A DNA stretch of 64,000 bases, from positions 12,255,683 to 12,319,682 of the forward strand of contig JAPTYO010000015.1 in assembly GCA_036873135.1 (NCBI GenBank), in the 5' to 3' direction. The position numbers and the translations under genes were made by a program. Below, in pieces: positions 1 through 11,154 of this stretch (its first letter is position 1; each line of letters begins with the position of its first letter). The notes under the pieces were generated by a model. It did not search any database and was not told where the DNA came from. It worked only from the letters and a program-made list of their open reading frames with translations. The DNA comes from Clarkia xantiana subsp. parviflora. Taxonomy: Eukaryota; Streptophyta; Magnoliopsida; Myrtales; Onagraceae.

Positions 1-3000
1 CGAATCTTGCCCCCGAGCCCTCTACACTCGATGAACCATCAGTGTACATCTCCCAAGTATTCTCCTCATTTGGCTGTTCTGGCTGCTGTTCTGTTGTCGG
101 GACTTCCTCCATGGTTGCCCCCTCTGTGGGAACCGTTACTTCCAGATCGGGTGCCGTAGACTCAGCTATAAAATCTGCCAATGCCTGGCCCTTAATAGCG
201 GTTCTCGGAGCAAAATGAATGCGGAATTCTGTCAGGTCGATGGCCCATTTCACCAATCTCCCCGACGCCTCCGGTCGGTTCAAAAAGTGTTTCAAGGGCT
301 GATTAGTCAATACCGTGACTTCATGGGCATGGAAGTAAGGTCGCAGTTTTCGAGCGGCAATAATCAACGCGAAGAGATACTTCTCAATAGCGGGATAGTT
401 TATTTCAGACTTGGCAAACGCCTTGCTTACATAATAGATAGGCACTTGGTTGCCCTTGACAATTTTAATCAAAACAGAACTAACAGCCACATCAGAAACA
501 GCCAAATAGAGATAGAGCGGCTCGCCTGGAACTGGTTTCGCTAACGGCGGAAGGGTACGGAGGTGCTGCTTGAGTGCCTGGAACGCCTCCTCGCACTTGT
601 CGGTCCATTCGAACTTCTTGTTAGCCCTCAGCACATCAAAAAATGGCATAGCTCGGTCACTCGCCTTGGATAGGAAGCGATTCATCGCGGCCAACCGGCC
701 ATTCAGCACCTGGACCTCCCGATGAGTCCTCGGGGACTGCATCTCCTCGATTGCTCGCAGCTTCTCGGGGTTCACCTCAATTCCTCTCTGGCTCACCATG
801 AACCCTAGGAACTTCCCTGAGTTCACCCCGAAAGCACATTTGTCGGGGTTCAGCCGAACCTGATGGAACTTCATCCTCTCAAATGCCGCCGCCAAATTCT
901 GGACATGGTCTCCTGCCTGTCGGGACTTCACCAGCATGTCGTCCACATATGCCTCCGTTGTTTTCCCCAGCATGTCCCCGAACAACTTGTTCACCATCCG
1001 CTGGTAAGTTGCTCCGGCATTGATCAATCCGAAGGGCATCACATCGTAATGGTAGACGTCACTGTCAGCGTAAAAAGCGTGTGGGGGGCATCCTCTTTCG
1101 CCATCTTAATCTGATTGTACCCGGAGTAGGCATCCATGAAGCTCAGCAGCTCATGTCCCGATGTGGCATCCACCAGCTGGTCAATCCTCGGAAGCGGGTA
1201 GCAGTCCTTCGGGCAGGCTTTGTTCAGGTCGCGGTAGTCGACACACATCCGCCACTTTCCGTTACTCTTTCGCACCAGCACCGGGTTAGCCACCCAAGTC
1301 TGGAATCGGAGCTCCTTGATGAATCCAGCATCGAGTAGTCTGCCCACCTCTTGCTGGATCGCGATCCTCTTGTCCGCGCCCATCGGACGCCTTCTCTGCG
1401 CGATAGGCTTGATTGCGGGGTCTATCTTCAGCTCGTGCACTATCACGTCGGGGCTTATTCCTGGCATATCACTCGGGGACCAGGCAAACAGCTCCTTAAA
1501 CTCCTTCAAGAGCTCGATCAGCTCTCGGGCTCTTTCCTCCGACAAAGCAGAGCCGATCTTCACCTTCCTCTGAGGTCCATCGATCTCTACTTCCTTCAAA
1601 TCCTCCATGGGGGCGGGGCGCCCATACTCCTCTCGAGGATCAGTATCAGTCTGAAGGACAGTCATGGCCTCCCTTCTTCTCCGTCGGGTGGCGTTAACGT
1701 AGCACCTCCGCGATGCCACTTGGTCACCCTTGACCTCTCCGACCCCGTTGACCGTCGGAAACTTCATCTTCTGGTGGACCGTCGAGGCGACTGCCGTGAG
1801 AGGGTTGATGGTGGTCCTCCCGATGATTGCGTTGTATGCCCCCGCGGACTCCACGACGACGAAATCCACGTTTCGCTTCTCCATTTTCCAGCCACTACCA
1901 AACTCTACTGGTAAGGTAATCATTCCCAACGGGTAAGAGGTGGAACCAGAGAATCCCACCATCGGGAAGTCCACCTGCGTCAGGTCCTTCTTCGTCTTTC
2001 CCATGGCTTCCAGAGCGTCCATGAAAAGAATATCGGAGGAGCTCCCTCCGTCTATCAGGATCCGCTTCATCTCGAATCCGTCCACGTCCAGGGTCACGAC
2101 CAAGGCATCGTCGTGAGGGCTCTCTACGCCCACAAGATCCTCCTTCGAGAACGAAATTACCATTTCCTCCTTCAGGGTCCACGACCGGGACCTTTTTCCT
2201 AGCACCACCGCGGCAGATATGCGGGAGGCGTAGTTCTCCCGAGAAGCAGAGGTATCTCCTCCCGCCGCCATTCCTCCATGGATGACGTTGATAGTCCCGC
2301 GCCTCTCCTTACGGGCACCTGAACCCGAGGCCTCATGTTCGACCTTCTTCTTCTTCGGGGATCGGTCGCGGGACTTGGAACGGGATCGTGACCGACTTCT
2401 GGAACGGGATCGGCACCGACCCTTACCGACGAACTCTTTCAGCTTTCCCTTCTGGATCAGCTTTTCAATCTCCTTCTTCAGCTCCCGACAGTTCTCAGTG
2501 TCGTGACCATTGGCTCGATGGTAGCGACAGTAACGGTCAGGGCGGCCTCCTAGGAATTCGCCTTCTTTCCTCGGGGGGTATCGAGCGAGACCCTGTCTGT
2601 CCATCACAGCTAACACAGAGGTCATCGAGCTATTGATGGGAACAGCCCGACTCTCTCGGTTGTCCTTCCTCGGAGGACGCTTGTCTTCTCTTTTATCGGG
2701 ACGACCACGGTTCCTACTTCCCTCCGACTTGTCGCTCCCTTTGCGATCGTCCGACAGCCTGGACGATGGCTTTCCTCTTCCCGACTTCGGGGGATCAAGT
2801 TCTCCAGCAGCAATCTTCGACTCCTGGACGTCGATTTGCTGTTTCACCCTCGCCTGCAGGGCCTCCATACTCCACACAGCCTTCGCGGCTACGCTATGCA
2901 TTAGATCGGAACTGTATGGAGCGCTCAAGTTCCGCAGGAAAGTGCGGATGGTCTCACCCTCCGAAATTTCTTCATCAATCTCCGCGGCACTAGCAGTGAA

Positions 3001-3981
3001 TCGCTGGTAGTAGTATGCCAACGATTCGTCGGGCCTCTGCACCACCTGAGTCAGGGATCTCACGCTCTTCAGAAGACGCCTTCGACCTTGATACTGCTTG
3101 ATGAAACGGTCGTGCATATCGGCCCAGCAGGTGATGCTTCCTGGAAGGAGGCTGAAGAACCAAGTCATGGCCCTTTCTCCCAGAGTTATCGGGAACAATG
3201 AGCATATGAGATCATCGTTCGATGTTCGTCCCATACAGGCCTGGACATGCCTCTGCACATGGCGAACTGGGTCCCCTTCGCCATCGTACTCCTTGATGGT
3301 CGGGATACCTAGCCCAGGCGGGGCTACGGTATCGATCAGCCGCGGCACGAAAGGATGGCTGGACTGATCCCTCAGCTCCGATGTCATCTGCTTCTGATCA
3401 CCCATGCAGATGCTCACGATCTTCACCACCTGATCGGGGGTGATGGGGCCATTCAAGGGAATGGTTCTATTATGCACCGGTCCCGGGCCGTCAACCACGA
3501 ACTTCTCCGGGTGTGCTGGTTCCTTACCCTTGCTCCTGAGCGGAACCTCCTGTTCCTCGGGGTCCACCCTCGGCGGAGGTGGTGGTAGTTCTTCTCGCGG
3601 AGGCAACTCCTCCGCTCTCCTGGTGGCCTCTCTCTTATACAGCAAGGCCTCCATGGCGGCCAAGAACATGGGCATAGCCTCCGCTACTGCCTTGGCCAAC
3701 TCCGAGTTCGAAGACGACCCTTCTTCCCTTCGCGGGACTCCTTCTCTTCCATGGCCCACTGGGTTTGGGGGAGCCTCATCTTCCTCCCTACGCGGGACAT
3801 CCTTCCTGTTCATCTCAGCGTCTCGGACTGAGACCTCATAGCCATCACCTTGCCCCCCTGTCTAGGAGAGAGCAGGGTTCTCACCTTGTTCAGCAACGCG
3901 TTCTGGCAACGGGGAGTTCACGGTTCCTGCGGGACGAGAACTGCCAGCCTGAACTTGCTTCTTCTTGCCACCACCGGCCAT
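1..3981 (-). pseudogene. gag-pol of element A (partial, broken)
   Basis: Encodes the element's structural protein and replication enzymes. Gag probably starts at 3981 (MAGGGKKKQ), as in C (36972) and comparable to B (17669). In order: a gag core with the HPFVPRLIDTVAPPGLGIP block, a zinc knuckle near 2480-2530 (CRYHRANGHDTENC), an RS-rich tail near 2340-2430, an aspartic protease (LIDGGSSSD) near 2040-2070, RT with PLPRIDQLVDATSGHELLSF and the catalytic YVDDM near 940-955, RNase H, and the start of the second RNase H (YTDGSSS) at the window edge. Two lesions are visible: a TAG soon after the gag start (about 3862) and a one-base deletion near 1074-1078 that shifts frame inside RT after KEDAPHT. 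From 3813 to 1039 the frame is open, and it is again open from the shift to the window start. Confidence 0.9.
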
Positions 3982-4016
3982 TGATCTGGTAGAAGCTATC
4001 TTGACTTTTCGTAAGC

Positions 4017-4035
4017 TTCCCACAGACGGCGCCAA
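4017..4035 (-). promoter_or_regulatory. primer binding site of element A
   Basis: On the minus strand the bases just inside the LTR read TTGGCGCCGTCTGTGGGAA, the same as in B and nearly the same as in C. The opening TGGCGCCGT fits a tRNA-Asp-type primer from memory; the later bases fit less well, so the primer tRNA is uncertain. The position directly after the LTR end is what defines it. Confidence 0.8.
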
Positions 4036-4797
4036 TGTTGGATCACGGGCGAAGCTCCGTTACGTCCTTGATGGAAAGCTTGGACTCCTGGGCTCCGCGT
4101 AATCCTGCAAAAGGGGATGACCTGGGTGGTGACCCAGAATCCCTCTCCGATGCTTAAATGAGTATGGTGATCAATGGGTGGTAAGCAAAGAGTCTAAGTT
4201 CGTATTAGAGAGTATGCGTTTTCTGGGGTAACTTCCTCCCTTATATAGGAGGAGGAGTTGCCCAGTTACCTGTGACCATGCTTGGCCGTTGTGCCCATGA
4301 TTCCGTGTATCTCGCCACGGTTCCGTATATTTCGGCTGGGATTCCATATATCTCGCCCCACACTTCGCGTATCTTACCCGTACTCCGCGTATCTCGCGCA
4401 CGCCCTGCGTATCACAGGGAGTTTATCTGTATTCTTACCGTCTTCCCACTACTCTTATCTAGTAGGCGGGTTTCTAAGTCTTGTCCTCTGATCACAAGTC
4501 TCGACTCCTGTCGGGGACTCCAGAGTTGTCTCATTCTAGGTCACCACCCAGGACCTTCAGTCTCTACGGGACAGGTCCAGCCTCTGCGGGGCTTTATTAT
4601 CGGGGCCTTTACTAAGGCATATCGGGGCCTACTCAGAGGCTTCTCATCGGGAGCATTCAGCTCATACATCGGGACCGCTAAAGTCGGGACCCTTCGTGCT
4701 GGGCCTCTGGGCCTTCCAGGCTTTTCACGAGGCCCACTGGACCTATTCGCCGTCCATTGGCTGTTAACGGGGCTAACGATTACATCGGAACCCATCA
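4036..4797 (-). repeat. 5' LTR of element A (762 bp)
   Basis: Begins TGATGGG and ends CCAACA on the minus strand, the TG...CA form shared with B, C and E. A TATA box (TATATAA on the minus strand) lies at 4241-4247. Upstream of it in transcript direction, about 4300-4420, is a run of degenerate copies of a roughly 20-bp unit containing CGTATCTCG, likely U3 enhancer-type subrepeats. Confidence 0.92.
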
Positions 4798-4801
4798 GGG
4801 G

Positions 4802-4833
4802 CCTCCCGATCTCTCTGTATAGAGATCGGGAGG
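4802..4833. repeat. perfect 13-bp hairpin beside LTR A
   Basis: CCTCCCGATCTCT at 4802-4814 pairs with AGAGATCGGGAGG at 4821-4833 across a 6-base loop. It starts four bases outside LTR A, downstream of the degenerate minus-strand gene at 5090-6996. Function unknown. Confidence 0.6.
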
Positions 4834-5089
4834 GGTCACCTGGTTAAACTATGGTTTGACCGGGTTAGAAGGTCCGGATGGTCGGGCAGGCACTTTTTTC
4901 CGCTTGGACCATTTTTCCGCGGGTAACGTGCTCGGGTTGAAGTTTAGATTTACAATCACAAAATGGGGTAATCAAAATAAGAAAGTCTGAACTAAAACGG
5001 GTTCCAATTGGGCATATATCCATCATAAAGCAGCCACATGTCCAACGGCAAAAGTAGAATACAGACCCAATTATTCAAAGCTTAGATCG

Positions 5090-6996
5090 GGGGCAATTGC
5101 ATATACCTGCTCAATAAGACCCTCAATGAAGTCTTACAGCATCTCATCGGCTCTTGCTCGGATATCCTCAAGATAAGACTCGGAGGCCTTATACTCCGCA
5201 ACTCCTTCAGCCTTGCTCTCCTCCAGAGCCCTCTCCCTCACAGCCTGCAAGGCAACACTATGTGCCTCTTCATCCCCAATAACCTTCTTCTGAAGGGCAG
5301 CAAGTTCAGACTCGAGCGCAACAACTCGAGCCTAACGGGAAAAACTATCCGCCTTCAGATCAGCGACCATCGAACCCAAGAAGCGCGCTCTCTCATTCGC
5401 GCTCTCCGCCTCATAACAAGCAATCTTGCACTTATCGTGGAGCGCCTTCTTCTCCTCCGCGAGTTCAATCACGAAAGTGGAAAGGTTCGCCATCTGAGCG
5501 GTGACCTACAAGAATTACACAAAGCTCAAAAATAAACAAGTAATGACAACACTGAGAAACATACATACAAGTTATATAAGAGTAAGAGAAATACTCACGG
5601 GCGCAAGACTCGCCAGAGCGCCCTCAGCATACGACTGCGCGTCCTCAGGCATGCTAGGACGAACCCTCTGATCCCCAGGAGTGATAATCCGCTGAAGAAC
5701 GCATACCCCCACCTCGGGGGTAGTCAAACTGGCCTCCTTAGGGAAACAGGGTCTCCCAACAGCAAAGGGTGCCCACCCCTCACCAGCAATAGAGTCCTTC
5801 CCAGGACAAACCAAGTCAGCACGGGTGAGTGCAGCAACGGGTTGAACACCTATGAACATACACAAAAGATAAGCAAAAGACTCAAATACGACAAGTATAG
5901 CAGTGAAATAAATTCAAGCAACATTCCTAAGCGGGGAGTACCCTCCTCCGACGTACGGTCCCTCGACCGGGGGGCAGACATACTAGGAGTACGAACCGGG
6001 CCTTCAACTCCCTTCCCCTTCATAATGGGAGTCTTCAACGCTTCGCCTCCTCCAGATTTCTAGCATTTAGGATCACTCGAGGGCCGCATGTCAGAGTCAG
6101 GATGTTTCGCCTTAGCCCGAGGCGGAGTATCAACTGCAGCAACACGCTCGATCGCGAGTGGGGACCGACCTACTAAAGGAATAAAGCAAGATAAGAAGAA
6201 ATACGCGATACATAGACAAGGAAAACAATCCTACAAAAACACAACTGACCCGTGCTTCCCTTCCCGCGTCCAGGCTTCATGCCCTGGAGCACAGTGGAAA
6301 CATCCATACGGCCACTCCGCACGGGAGAACAGCACCAGTTGAACCCGCCTGCAAGCGCGAAGTTTTTCCATGACACCAGCCTACATTGTTACACAATGAA
6401 GTTATGAAGATTCACAACATACAGAAGGACCTCTTGAAAGAGGTGTTCAAATCCCAGCTACGCGCCAGTCTCGCTCCGTCAAGCAATGCAAAGCCATATA
6501 GGTGTGCGCCTTGTGCGCCCGGTATATCACCTTCATCTCTGCTTTATCTGACACGGTAAACTCGCGAAAATTGGCACATTATCAGGTTTGGTAATGTGAA
6601 CGATAGGCCAGGTTGTCCCCATGTCATTAGTAAAGAAATAATGCTTCTTCCAACGGCCTTTGGAACGGTCGAAAACAGTAACGAAGGGAAGGGTAGCATC
6701 CCACTTCACCTCCCCCAGTCCCGAGGCAGAAAAGTCGTCCCCCTTCATCAGAGGCCAGCGGACAGAGACAGAACACAAACAAGACACATCCGGATGCTGG
6801 AGCCGGAAGAAGCAGCAGAAGAGCAGGGTCGAGTAATACCACGACTGCTGATGGCATAGCACTCCGAAGCAAACCCAATACCGGATGCCAGAGGGTGCAA
6901 GATCGAGAGGAGAAATGTCGTAATAGCGACACAATCTACGCAAGTCCCGACAGTAAGGAAAGCGCAGACCCTCTCGAATCTGGGAGGTATATACGG
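5090..6996 (-). pseudogene. 3' part of a degenerate gene of the gypsy-type-transposon (PF04195-like) family, split by element B
   Basis: Minus-strand coding pieces match, block by block, the antisense genes inside B, C and E. 6996-6533 carries LRFPYCRDLRRLCRYYD and WVCFGVLC, matching IRFPF...CKYY and WNAFRVLC there, then a WKKHYFF block. Lysine/serine-rich exons follow near 6386-6251 and 6172-5936, a further exon at about 5849-5598 followed by a GTGAGT donor, and a coiled-coil exon at about 5504-5110 (ALQAVRERALEES). In-frame stops include TAG at 5332-5334 and one after EML near 5134. The 5' part lies at 18427-18739 on the other side of B. It may be the antisense gene of an older plus-strand Tat-like element rather than a free host gene. 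Exon limits are my estimates. Confidence 0.7.
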
Positions 6997-7694
6997 TGTT
7001 GGATCACGGTGGAACTCCGGTACGGACTTTGACGGCAATCCGAGCTCCTTTGCTCCACGCAATCCTGCAAGAGGGGATAGACCGGGCGGTGACCCAGAAT
7101 CCCTCTCCGATGCTTAAATGAGTGTCTCGTATAACTGGCAAGTAATAAACTCAGAGTGTATTCAACTCAACGTAAGTCTTTCTGAGGTGATCTCCTGCCC
7201 TTTTATAGGCAAAGAGATGCCTCAGGTACCTGGCGAACCGTTAGGGGTGGTTAGCCCGTATCCCGCATATCTCGGATGTGATCTCGCGTATCTTAGCCAT
7301 GCCCCGCGTATCTCGGCCACGCTCCGTGTATCTTAACCACGTTCCGCGTATCTCGGCCACGCCCCGCATATCTTGGCTTTATCCTCTGATAACGAGTCCC
7401 GACTCCCGTCGGGGACTCCAGAGTTATCTCGTTGTGTCACCGCTCGGGGCCCCTCGTCATCGTGACAGGGCCAATCATTCTCAGGGATTCATCATCGGGG
7501 CCTTCTCAAAGGCTTCTCATCGGGAGCTTCCAGCTCCACTGACGGAACCGACTCTGTCGGGACCTCGCCTCGTCGGGACTCCCTTTGTCGGGACCCTTCT
7601 CCTAGGTCATCTTGACCTTCCTTTCGGGGCCTGGTGGGCCTGTTTGCCGTCTCCTCGTCGTTACAGGGCCTGACGACTGTAGTCGGACCCATCA
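6997..7694 (-). repeat. 3' LTR of element B (698 bp)
   Basis: Same termini as the partner at 17724-18421. TATA box TATAAAA (minus strand) at 7201-7207; U3 subrepeats of about 20 bp containing CGTATCTCGG at 7255-7375. Confidence 0.95.
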
Positions 7695-7737
7695 TTTGCC
7701 CCCAAGACATGAGGGACTTTTAGTTCGTCGTGTCTTT
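7695..7737 (-). promoter_or_regulatory. polypurine tract and conserved block inside the 3' LTR of B
   Basis: On the minus strand TTGGGGGCAAA directly precedes the LTR, the expected primer site for plus-strand DNA synthesis. The adjoining 30 or so bases are nearly identical in C (27005-27047) and E (54952-54994), which is more conservation than the rest of the non-coding region shows. Confidence 0.85.
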
Positions 7738-8080
7738 CAACTCCCGATCTTTCAATACTAGAGTCGGGGATCTTTTCCTTGGTTCGGTTACTCAGTTTAT
7801 CAACCTTCTTCTCTACGTTTCCTCAGGGTTTTGTGGATAACTGTTATATCCCAAGGGTCTTCTCGGTTTCCTAGTGCATTAAATGCAGTAGATAATGGAG
7901 TGACGTTTTCGACCCACGTGCCTGATTTTTCGCGCCTGTCCTTTTCTGGAAAAGTGCTTTTCGGGTCGTTTCATCATTACGCCCGTTGTCCTTCTGCACG
8001 TTTTATCTCAACGGTCCAGATTAAGACTCTTCGACTTCGACGACCCGGATCGAAGTGTCCTTTCAACCGTCTTCTTCGAT

Positions 8081-8088
8081 TATAAAAA
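8081..8088 (+). promoter_or_regulatory. TATA box of the antisense gene in B
   Basis: TATAAAAA lies 170 bp before the ATG at 8251, in a plus-strand context otherwise free of genes. Equivalent TATAAAA motifs lie 173 bp before the ATG in C (27435) and 152 bp before it in E (55225), which supports a real promoter directed against the retroelement's own transcription. Confidence 0.7.
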
Positions 8089-8250
8089 CCCTAGCCATAG
8101 TCACAATTTAACCTTTACCGTCTTCGAATTCTCAAAAGCTCTCTGCGATTCTTCTGCAATTCCAAGCTCTGTGATTTCGAAGGTCTTTGGAGTCTTTCCG
8201 ATCATCTTTCCGGCGACGTTTCGTTCATCTCCTTCAACCTCTTCTTCATC

Positions 8251-10963
8251 ATGTTTGGTAAGGAGTCCCTCTTCGTTGTTTGTTCGTCTTTTTTCTTTCT
8301 AATTTTTCCAAGAGTCCCACTGTATTTTCTTGCCCTGGTTGCTTTTCAGACAGCAGTTCCAGCTCTGAGGGGAGAAAACCCTTTAATTTTGATTATGCTC
8401 CAAATGAGATTTCCAACACTGCCTATGATGCAGCTCTCCGAGAGGGTTGCATCACCATCACCTGGGAGCCTCGTTTCCCATATCCTAGGCATCGTCCCTC
8501 GAGTGACTCTGAGGTTACTCGTCCCCAGCAAGGGGAGGTGTTTGTCTCTACGGGACAAATATCAGCGGGGATCAGGTTCCCCTTTTGCGGTAATCTGGTC
8601 AAGCTGTGCCGTCATTACAGAACACACCCCACCACCTTTTCTCCCCATGCCATCCGCCTCTGGAACGCCTTTCAAGTCCTCTGTCTCTGACAGAAGTGGG
8701 TCTACAGCCTCCAACTCTTCAGAACCTTTTATGGGATGAAGTGCAACGAGGCGGGGGTTTGCGCCTTCTACCCCCGGATGCCTAAGTGGAGTAAGCAGCA
8801 GCTTGCCCGGCATGGTTGGACCAGTGACACCTGGAAGGTGGTCAAGGGTCAGGGACTCTTGATCGATACCGGGTCCGACAATAGTAGCTGGAAGAGGAGC
8901 TACTTCTTCATCCGTCACTCCTCCATTCCTTGGCCTCGCTAGGAGGTGGTAGCAGACCCTCCGCCTGCTTTCCACACTTATGCTGATGAGGATTTTGAGA
9001 ATCTCTAGCTTATCCAGCTCTATCGGTGGGAGGAGTCTTACACTCCTCTCAACGCCAACTCACTCGTGGAGCGGGACCTGGTGCATGCCGGGATCCGACT
9101 CCTTGACATTGTTTCTGGGGGCCAACTCTTCGACGGTCCTTCCAATATGGTTCCTTGGGTAAACTTCTAACTCTTTCTTTGTTTACTGTTTGCAGCCAAG
9201 AAGGTATCTGTGCTGACCGATCTATTCCTTAAGCAGGGGGAGACTGATGCTGTCCGCCCCTCGCGGAAGAGGAAGTCTGCCAAGAAGGCTGCTGCTAGGT
9301 CGGGGTCTCCTTCGGCGGAGCAGCCCAAGCGGAAACGGGTGGACCTGGACCAGCTCTTCGAGGTCTAGAACGCTGAGGAAGGTAAACAACTTCGACTTGC
9401 TATTAAATCGTACAAGAGGATGGTCCCGTCGGATTTGATTTCCTCGACCAAGGAAGGTCGCATTACTGATGTCAAAAGAATCCTTCGAGGCGAAATTCCT
9501 CGAGTCTTGAAGGCTGGCTACTATCATTACCGCGGGAAGGATCAATACGTCTCCCGACGTATCATTTGGTGTAAGAATCCCGATGAACTTCCTGACTACC
9601 TTTCTGAAGCTCTTCATCCTCCAGGTGCAGGTCGCTCGGGAGCTTCCACGGGTGCTGCAGCTTCCGCAGATGCACCGCCTCCAGCGGGGGTGCCTTCCTC
9701 AGCTGGGGAGAAGGCACCATCTGGCGAACAGTTACGTCAGGTGGAAACTCTGGACTCCTCCGAGGAGACTGGCGGGGTTGACCCCCCTCAACAGCGTCGG
9801 AAGGCGGGACAATCCCCTTTGAAACCAACCCCTCAGGGGCCGCCTCCTTCGTCTTCTCCTCAGCAGCGGGAGCTCTCGCCTATCCACGACTTCTCTCCTT
9901 CCCCTGTTCGGGGCGAGACGGAGGCGTGTCCTTCCATTCCTCGTCCTATCTCTCCCCTTGCTCTTGATGGGGACTTCTACCGGCCCTTTAATTCTTCACA
10001 GGCGAATGCCCCTTGGACTCCTATCCAGACGCTTCAGGGAGTCCCGCTTACACAAGGGGAACGAGACCAGGAGCTGGCCCTGCATCTGCTGGCGGGTTCT
10101 ATTCTGCCTTCCATGCGGCATCCGATTTACCTCAATCGGACGCATATACAGCGGGATATCAGGGATATGGCTGTGCGCCGCGTAGAGGTGAGACTTTGCT
10201 TCTTTCTTGTTGATGGTAGATCGAGTCGTTTGTTCCTTAGCATTTTTCCTTTTTATTGCAAGAGCTCGGGGACTACAACCGCCTCATCGGGTACATTATT
10301 GCCTATGATGAGGCCCGGGAGCGGGACCGAGGGGTCCGCGAGCAGCTTCAGGCGGATCTCAAGGCCTTCCAGTCTCTGCGGGGGAAGTTTGTCAAGGAGC
10401 AGGCTGCCCTTAATCAGAAGATTCGGGATCTTCAGCAGCAGATCGCGGACTTCGAGGGGCTCTTGAGGCAAGAACGGCAGGAGCGGGGGGTGATTGTGGA
10501 CAGGCTGACCCAGGAGAAGAAAGCTGCCGAGGACCAACTGGTTCTTGAGAAGAAGGCTTTGGAGGAGCTAATCGCGGGGTTTCCTGCGCAGCTGGCTGAA
10601 GCGGAGGAAAAGGGCCGGGAGGACTATCGGAGGTCGGCGGGTTTTCAAGCTGATGCCATGAAGTTCTTTGGCGCAGAGGTGGAGAACACTCTCTTCAACG
10701 TGGTTGAGGAGCTCCACCTGGAGTATGGCGACGCCATCAACTTCGACAAGTCTCCTTCCCTCGCTCCCTTCGCGAAGAAGTATTTTACTCTTTCCGAGGA
10801 GAGTGACGGGGGGAATACTCCCGTAATTGTCGAAGACGCTTCTGAACTTCCAAGTGTGGACGCCCCGATAACTAATCCTCCCGAAGCCAATCCTGTGGAT
10901 CCCTCTGCTACTGACTCCGCGGACCCAGCTGCTGCCGATGCTGCCGACAAGGACCAAGCTTGA
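8251..10963 (+). pseudogene. antisense gene of element B (PF04195-like, broken)
   Basis: Spliced gene opposite in direction to gag-pol. Exon 1 is only ATGTTTG (8251-8257) before a GTAAGG donor; exon 2 starts at 8350. It encodes an acidic/serine start, REGCITITWEPRFPYP, IRFPF...LCRHYRTHPTTF, WNAFQVLC and GMKCNEAGVCAFYPR, then a KR-rich nuclear-type patch, a proline-rich linker, a block ending MAVRRVE at a GTGAGA donor (10188), and a last exon at about 10265-10963 with a long coiled coil (FVKEQAALNQKIRDLQQQI) and an acidic tail. The domain resembles the plant 'putative gypsy-type transposon' family; its molecular role is unknown. Stops at 8688-8690, 8940-8942, 9006-9008 and about 9366 make it non-functional here, although the last exon is open. 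Found in the same place in C and E. Confidence 0.8.
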
Positions 10964-11154
10964 ATATTTTTATCTTTTAGGGTCCTTGTATCTTCTTCTC
11001 TTTTGTTATCATCGGGCCTTTGAGCCCTTTATCAATATCAAACTTCTCTGGTTCCGATCTTTTGTTGCACTTCTCCGAGTGACTTTACTTATACGTGCTT
11101 AAGTCGCAGCTTCGACACTTAAGACATTCTCGTACGTCTTTCCCGACGATTTAA

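Larger units (their letters stand above)
1..4797 (-). mobile_element. Ty3/gypsy Tat-type LTR retrotransposon A (left-truncated by the window)
   Basis: Minus-strand element whose 5' half is in the window: LTR, primer site, gag, protease, RT, RNase H and the start of an archaeal-type RNase H, where the window begins. It is closely related to element C (26247-37784), sharing LTR sequence and gag variants, and less close to B and E. The base after the LTR (4798) opens onto the 3' side of an older degenerate gene, so A probably inserted into that older repeat. The target duplication cannot be checked because the other end is outside. Confidence 0.93.

Noticed and set aside
1..4797. Endogenous pararetrovirus
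   Set aside because: An integrase follows RNase H in the related elements B, C and E, LTRs with primer site and polypurine tract are present, and no movement-protein-like region is seen.
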